Assembly: GCA_003529325.1 (NCBI GenBank)
Contig: DPVW01000282.1
Location: forward strand, 1-9,808
Origin: Candidatus Latescibacterota bacterium
GTDB taxonomy: Bacteria; Latescibacterota; UBA2968; UBA8231
Direction: 5' to 3'
DNA: 9,808 nt
The notes below the pieces were generated by a model. That model made no database searches and was not told the DNA's origin. It worked only from the letters and a program-made list of their open reading frames with translations. Positions 6,736 to 9,808 of the stretch are shown one piece after another. Made by a program: the position numbers and the translations under genes. Each line of letters opens with the position of its first letter. The stretch's first letter is position 1.

Positions 6736-7046
6736 CATTCGAGTATGCACACGCTTCTGAATCTTCAAGGCAACATTCCCCGGATTTATCCTGATTTCCG
6801 AGGGAAAACTGCACGATGTGAAAGTGTTGGATTACCTGGTTCTCTCACCTGGTGCGTACTACGTCATGGATCGCGATTTCAGTTTACTTGCTCGTGGCGA
6901 TCGTCAGAAAGCGCCTCGGCATCGAATTGACGCTCTACACAATCCTACAGATTCTGACGGAAGAATGCAAGAATTATCCGTGCAGTCTGTCACGACATTC
7001 TGCACTTTCCTGTACGAGTTCTCCTCTTAGAGATTTCCAGCCATTC
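6736..7046 (+). pseudogene. IS4-family transposase remnant (frameshift plus internal deletion)
   Basis: Three frames carry consecutive IS4-type transposase motifs. Frame 1 has MHTLLNLQGNIP (6745-6780). Frame 2 has FILISEGKLHDVKVLDYLV and then PGAYYVMDR (6785-6874), the DDE-domain segment around the second catalytic aspartate (VMDRG). Frame 3 has WIAISVYLLVAIVRKRLG, then LTLYTILQIL (6867-6953) and SSPLRDFQPF (about 7017-7046), the C-terminal helices. The 1-to-2 shift is explained by one extra C in the CCCC run at 6778-6781. The 2-to-3 shift is at the segment TGGATCGCG (6867-6875), which fits both VMDRG and WIAIS codons, so about 100-200 residues containing the catalytic glutamate are gone. The N-terminal half is also absent. 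The element is dead. Confidence 0.75.
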
Positions 7047-7199
7047 GGCCTGACTCACATACCAAGCTACGTCTCTGACTGCGGATTGGAATTGGTAGCC
7101 ACGGACAACTGGCGGCAGATTTTGCGCGGCATCAAGAGAGCCGCATTGGCCAAGAAAACCGAAGGAGGCAGGGACAAGACCACGAAGCAAAACACGTAA
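7047..7199 (+). other. Open stretch after the IS4 remnant, no function recognised
   Basis: The frame of the IS4 C-terminus stays open past the recognisable part to a TAA at 7197-7199. It encodes a lysine/arginine-rich end (for example RGIKRAALAKKTEGGRDKTT). This does not look like the usual IS4 C-terminus. It may be the joined tail of another gene or chance coding. Confidence 0.25.
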
Positions 7200-7269
7200 C
7201 GGGGCGAATCATCCGCCGAGCCCCGTCCGGTCAAAAAACTCAGCCGGACCGCAAGGCCCTCTTTTTGCG
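7200..7269 (+). terminator. Cluster of hairpins after the remnant ORF
   Basis: CGGGGC (7200-7205) pairs with GCCCCG (7220-7225). GTCCGG (7225-7230) pairs with CCGGAC (7244-7249). CGCAA (7250-7254) pairs with TTGCG (7265-7269), whose loop and arm contain a T5 run. The first starts one base after the TAA. This could be a terminator region of an older gene. None of the hairpins has a textbook U-tail. The following stretch 7270-7360 shows nothing recognisable apart from leading into the next transposase start. Confidence 0.3.
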
Positions 7270-7371
7270 AGCTTTTCGTTCCCCAATCCTATCGAATCTC
7301 AGCCGATTGACCAGCTGGTGTCTTTCCCCGATGCTCTCCCTCTTTCCAGAAGCGGCAGCATCGAGGAGGAG

Positions 7372-7486
7372 ATGAGTACTCTCTTGCAACCGTGGCATCT
7401 GCTGGTGCTCAGCGTGGCCGGCTGGATCAACCGCGAATAGCAGAAGGTGTTCGCGTATCTCTGGACCGAGAACCAGATACTCCGTG
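7372..7486 (+). pseudogene. N-terminal fragment of an integrase-core transposase, with in-frame TAG
   Basis: ATG at 7372 with a strong GAGGAGGA ribosome binding site (7363-7370) opens MSTLLQPWHLLVLSVAGWIN followed by RE, then TAG (7438-7440), then QKVFAYLWTENQILRG. The pattern 'L-PWHLL---AGW-NR-QQ-V--YL--EN--LR' is the N-terminus of a common family of integrase-core (DDE, rve-type) transposases of environmental bacteria. The TAG replaces a codon that is usually Gln in this motif, so one C-to-T change could have made it. The homology ends after about 38 codons and the sequence switches to another gene's tail. The catalytic domain is missing. It is unrelated to the IS4 remnant upstream. Confidence 0.6.
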
Positions 7487-7663
7487 GGAGAATACCGCGT
7501 GGAGATCCGATCCTACGACCCCAACACCCCCTTGCCCAAGTCGATGGACGACCCACCGCGCAAGCAACTCCTGCCGGCGAAGCACAACACCCAGTCGGAG
7601 CTGGAATTCGCGGTCGAAGCCGGCCAGGACGAGATCACCCAGGACTTCGACCTGACCGACTGA
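7484..7663 (+). pseudogene. C-terminal tail of a transthyretin/carboxypeptidase-regulatory-like lipoprotein
   Basis: The frame from 7484 (GTG, probably not a true start) to TGA at 7661-7663 encodes GEYRVEIRSYDP and then LLPAKHNTQSELEFAVEAGQ and FDLTD. This is the typical end of small planctomycete lipoproteins with a carboxypeptidase-regulatory / transthyretin-like beta-sandwich: 'G-YRVEI', then 'P-KYN--S-L---V--G---FDL'. In those proteins the full length is roughly 130-160 residues with a lipobox at the N-terminus; here only the last 59 codons remain. The upstream part is replaced by the transposase fragment, with the junction near 7484. Function is unknown in the family. Confidence 0.55.
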
Positions 7664-7704
7664 ACCCTACGCCGACCCCACCAGGAAAGCCACCCGATGC
7701 CCCT

Positions 7705-8016
7705 TCAACCCAGCTTCCAGGGTTCGCGATACTCGTAGTGCAGCATCGCGTTGGCTTCCTCACTGTTGGTGATCTGTTCCTGTTCGGCGTCCCATTCGAG
7801 CCGCGTGCGTGTCAGCCAGGAGATCTTCGCCAGCAGGATCATGGTAGTGGAACGGTGCCCGTCCTCGACGTCGGCGTTTGGTTTGGCGCGCGACTTGATG
7901 CAGTCGAGGAAGTTGCGGGCGTGTTGCACGGTCAGATCTCCGTCGGTCCCTTTCTCCTTGATCCCTTCGACGCGCGGCTGGCGGACGTCGGTCTGGAACT
8001 GGCCGCCACGCTCGGG
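7705..8016 (-). pseudogene. C-terminal fragment of a Gfo/Idh/MocA-family oxidoreductase
   Basis: The minus-strand frame ending with TGA at 7705-7707 encodes GQFQTDVRQPRVEGIKEKG, then HARNFLDCIKSR, NADVEDGHRST, LEWDAEQEQ and HYEYREPWKL. These are the end motifs of planctomycete Gfo/Idh/MocA NAD(P)-dependent sugar/inositol oxidoreductases. About 105 residues remain of the usual 400-450; the Rossmann domain and the active site are missing. Upstream (higher coordinates) the match stops near 8010-8016, and from there the plus strand is superoxide-dismutase coding. No start with a ribosome binding site is seen, so I call it a dead fragment. Its tail faces the lipoprotein tail with a 41-bp gap. Confidence 0.75.
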
Positions 8017-8318
8017 CCGCGATTGAAAGGCGTTTCGGCTCACTCGACAAGTGGGCCGGCGACTTTATCGCCTCAGGGAAATCCGCCGCGGGCTGGGCCA
8101 TGCTCGTGAAGCACCCACTGAACGGCAAACTCTACAATGTGGTCAGTGACGAACACGCTATGGGCGTCGTGTGGATGGCTACCCCGCTGGTCGTGATTGA
8201 CACCTACGAACATGCTTTCTACATCGACTATCAGAACCGCAAATCCGAGTATGTCGAAAAGTTTATTGACCACATCGACTGGCATGAGGTGAACTCGCGG
8301 TTTCACGTTCACTCTTGA
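8013..8318 (+). pseudogene. C-terminal half of an Fe/Mn superoxide dismutase
   Basis: The plus frame ending with TGA at 8316-8318 reads AAIERRFGSLDKW, then DFIASGKSAAGWAML, TPLVVIDTYEHAFYIDYQNR and FIDHIDWHEV. This is the C-terminal alpha/beta domain of Fe/Mn-type superoxide dismutase, which converts superoxide to oxygen and peroxide. The last two metal ligands are present as D-T-Y-E-H (Asp codon 8199-8201, His codon 8211-8213). The helical N-terminal domain with the first two His ligands is absent; the coding begins around 8013-8019 where the oxidoreductase fragment ends. An ATG at 8100 exists, but a product from it could not bind metal properly. The frame itself has no stops, so the loss seems recent or is an assembly join. 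Confidence 0.75.
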
Positions 8319-8601
8319 GATCAGTAAGGTGGCCCGCGTGATTGCCCTGCCAAAACAGACCGATGCGTCAGAATTTGGTGGTTTGATGAGGCGCGGATCA
8401 TAACCCTGGAAAAACTGGGAAAGAGCCTTGACGGTTCCCGAGCCTCTTATCCTTCTCCTCGATCACATGCACCCCCTGCGCCGAACGAGTGAAGACGGTT
8501 TCGGTCGCGTAACTTCGATTGATCAGGTTGTTGCTGCCGGTGTGATCAATTAATCTCGATCATATGAGTCTTCCGCCACACTCGAACAAAAAGCCGTAGC
8601 T
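8319..8601. other. 283-bp stretch without a recognised gene
   Basis: No RNA gene, terminator or repeat is seen. The minus strand is open from 8563 down to a TGA at 8398-8400. It encodes about 54 residues with a protein-like look (SNNLINRSYATE, then VHVIEEKDKRLG). It has no ATG and no recognised family. It may be one more gene tail in this fragment-rich area. The plus strand is broken by stops in all frames. Confidence 0.3.
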
Positions 8602-8892
8602 GTGGACGTTTCTATCAAGAAGATCGGCCAGCGAGACGGCAAGGAACGATTCGAGCTGGTCGATTTCGTTTCGCGGGAGGTCGTCACTGTCAATGACGTT
8701 TCGGAGGCGACGTTGCGGGCGTATTTCCACAAACGCGGAGTTGGCGACGACACGCTCGACGACTGTTTCATGCAGGCCCGCGAATGTTACGAGCAAGCGA
8801 CGGCAAGCGGCCCGCCAGTCGATAATGCGGCTGACTCCGAGGAAGAGGACGATCTGCTGTTCGATGTGGACTTGAGTGAGGACGGCGACTAA
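8602..8892 (+). CDS. Small unrecognised acidic-tailed protein
   Basis: The protein has 96 residues if the GTG at 8602 is the start. The frame is open back to 8554 but has no ATG there and no good ribosome binding site, so either the start is weak or the N-terminus was cut off. The first two thirds look like a compact alpha/beta domain (KERFELVDFVSREVVTVNDV, then SEATLRAYFHKRG). The end is strongly acidic (DSEEEDDLLFDVDLSEDGD). No catalytic motif, membrane segment or signal peptide is present. I do not recognise the family. Codon use (many GC-ending codons, no stops) supports real coding. Confidence 0.5.
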   Translation: MDVSIKKIGQRDGKERFELVDFVSREVVTVNDVSEATLRAYFHKRGVGDDTLDDCFMQARECYEQATASGPPVDNAADSEEEDDLLFDVDLSEDGD

Positions 8893-8907
8893 CCATGTCT
8901 CGTCCCG

Positions 8908-9078
8908 ATGGACGTCTCCCTGCAGTCGCGACGAGTCTGGGAGGAGGGAGGCTATGAGGGGGGCTCGCACCTGTACGAGTACGGCCGTCCCGCCTTCCGC
9001 TGGGCCGGCGACATCGAGGACCGGATCTCCGCGTCGGTGCACCGGCTGGTGGGAGAGGTGAGAATGACGAATGAATGA
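8908..9078 (+). CDS. Small unrecognised ORF, perhaps a gene tail
   Basis: The product is 56 residues from an ATG at 8908. It is in the same frame as the previous ORF and lies 15 bases after its TAA. The product reads MDVSLQSRRVWEEGGYEGGS, then HLYEYGRPAFRWAGDIEDRI, SASVHRLVGEVR and MTNE. The aromatic and charged composition looks like real protein, not antisense shadow. There is no ribosome binding site directly upstream, and the frame is open back to the TAA, so it may be the C-terminal remnant of a larger gene or a product of read-through of that TAA. It ends six bases before the convergent aldolase gene's stop. The function is not recognised. Confidence 0.4.
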   Translation: MDVSLQSRRVWEEGGYEGGSHLYEYGRPAFRWAGDIEDRISASVHRLVGEVRMTNE

Positions 9079-9084
9079 ACCGGG

Positions 9085-9808
9085 TTAGACGTTCGTTCGC
9101 CGCGCCGCTTCGACCACCTCCCGGCTGGCATTAAACAGGTTCGCATAATCTACGTTCAGGCTAATCCACCTGACGCCCCGCTCCATCCAGCGGGCGTATG
9201 TCTCTGGAGAATAGAACGTCGAGACACCCAGCACGCGGTCGTTGGCGCGGACTGCGTCCGCCACCGCGTCGATCGCGGCGGCCACCTCAGGATCGTCAAT
9301 CTGGCCCAGCTTGCCCATCGATCCTGAGAGGTCGTTAGGACCGAGGCAGATAATGTCGATGCCGTCGACAGCCACGATCTCGTCGATCTGGTTCACTGCG
9401 TCGATGTGTTCAATCTGGATCACGAGCATGGGATCGGTCTCGGCCTGCTGGAGGTATTCGGCCATCGGGATCGCACCGAAGCGGGTTCCACGCCGGGGTC
9501 CGAATCCACGCACCCCGTGGGGCGGGTACCGGCACGCCCGCACGACGTTCTCAGCTGCACGGGCGGATTGCACTTGAGGCACGATGATGCCGGCCGGAGC
9601 CAGGTCAAGCACGGGCTTGATCTCGTTGACCTCGTTTTGCCGGACGCGCACGAAGGGGGCCATGTCGGTGCCGCAGGCGGCCGTCACGTGCTGTAGCAGG
9701 CAATTGAGGTCGAAGGGGCCGTGCTCCCCGTCGATCCAGGAAAAATCATAGCCCGCCTCGGCGATCAGCTCGCTGACCGACGGATCGGAAAATGTCACCC
9801 CCGAGCCG
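9085..9808 (-). CDS. HpcH/HpaI-family class II aldolase, 5' end outside the window
   Basis: 237 residues are readable from the in-frame GTG at 9798, but the frame stays open to the edge and the family motif before it (LG-TF-DPSV) continues, so the start lies outside. Numbered from that GTG: WIDGEHGPFD (21-30) holds the catalytic His26; PFVRV holds Arg51; GVRGFGPRRGTRFG (95-108) is the substrate loop; IQIEH holds the metal ligand Glu130; CLGPNDLSG holds the metal ligand Asp156. The spacings match HpcH H45/R70/E149/D175 exactly with an offset of 19, so about 19-20 residues are missing. Members cleave 2-keto-3-deoxy or 4-hydroxy-2-oxo acids to pyruvate or glyoxylate-type products plus an aldehyde, using Mg/Mn. 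Which substrate applies here cannot be told (RhmA, GarL and HpcH types are all possible). The end is intact (TAA at 9085-9087). Confidence 0.9.
   Translation of the reverse strand, partial: GSGVTFSDPSVSELIAEAGYDFSWIDGEHGPFDLNCLLQHVTAACGTDMAPFVRVRQNEVNEIKPVLDLAPAGIIVPQVQSARAAENVVRACRYPPHGVRGFGPRRGTRFGAIPMAEYLQQAETDPMLVIQIEHIDAVNQIDEIVAVDGIDIICLGPNDLSGSMGKLGQIDDPEVAAAIDAVADAVRANDRVLGVSTFYSPETYARWMERGVRWISLNVDYANLFNASREVVEAARRTNV

Noticed and set aside
7447..8109. Plus-strand 220-residue open frame
   Set aside because: Pro/Arg-rich product that crosses the lipoprotein and oxidoreductase fragments in the wrong frame; only its first 13 or so codons belong to the transposase remnant.
1..9808. CRISPR array, tRNA, rRNA or toxin-antitoxin pair
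   Set aside because: I looked for regular direct repeats with spacers, tRNA cloverleaf motifs (GGTTCGAAT type) and small adjacent gene pairs, and saw none that I could support.

Overview
The window most likely comes from a member of the Planctomycetota, or a close PVC-superphylum relative, probably a metagenome contig. The markers are a DUF1559 pilin-like protein ending in an H-X9-DG motif, a PEP-CTERM secreted protein, a tandem Asp-box lipoprotein, a Gfo/Idh/MocA oxidoreductase tail, and a transthyretin-like lipoprotein tail of the kind common in planctomycetes. All calls come from reading the sequence; no database search was run.

Left part (1-4336). A short piece of what looks like a PVC-type membrane-bound dehydrogenase runs in from the left edge and is cut off at about position 160. 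It is followed by a divergent pair: a secreted pectate-lyase-like beta-helix protein (minus strand, 161-1525) and an 866-residue lipoprotein with two sialidase/BNR beta-propeller domains (plus strand, 1736-4336). The pair shares a 210-bp intergenic region. Both proteins are predicted to be exported, which suggests joint action on an external glycan.

Middle (4337-6726). A 377-bp non-coding stretch carries a perfect 21-bp-arm palindrome, three tandem 14-bp units and a possible pseudoknot leader. It leads into a PEP-CTERM protein (4714-5463). A DUF1559 pilin-like protein (minus strand, 5647-6726) faces it tail to tail. The DUF1559 gene starts directly against an IS4-family transposase remnant.

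Right part (6727-8601) is a graveyard of joined gene fragments: an IS4 transposase with a frameshift and an internal deletion; the first 38 or so codons of a second, unrelated transposase with an in-frame stop; the C-terminal tail of a transthyretin/carboxypeptidase-regulatory-like lipoprotein; the C-terminal quarter of a Gfo/Idh/MocA oxidoreductase (minus strand); and the C-terminal half of an Fe/Mn superoxide dismutase. This means repeated insertion and deletion, or a chimeric assembly.

Right end (8602-9808). Two small unrecognised reading frames are followed by the minus-strand HpcH/HpaI-type aldolase gene, which keeps all four active-site residues and whose first 20 or so codons lie beyond the right edge.

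I see no complete new multi-gene system. The most notable items are the palindrome, the candidate structured leader of the PEP-CTERM gene, the internally duplicated sialidase-like lipoprotein and the fragment mosaic.
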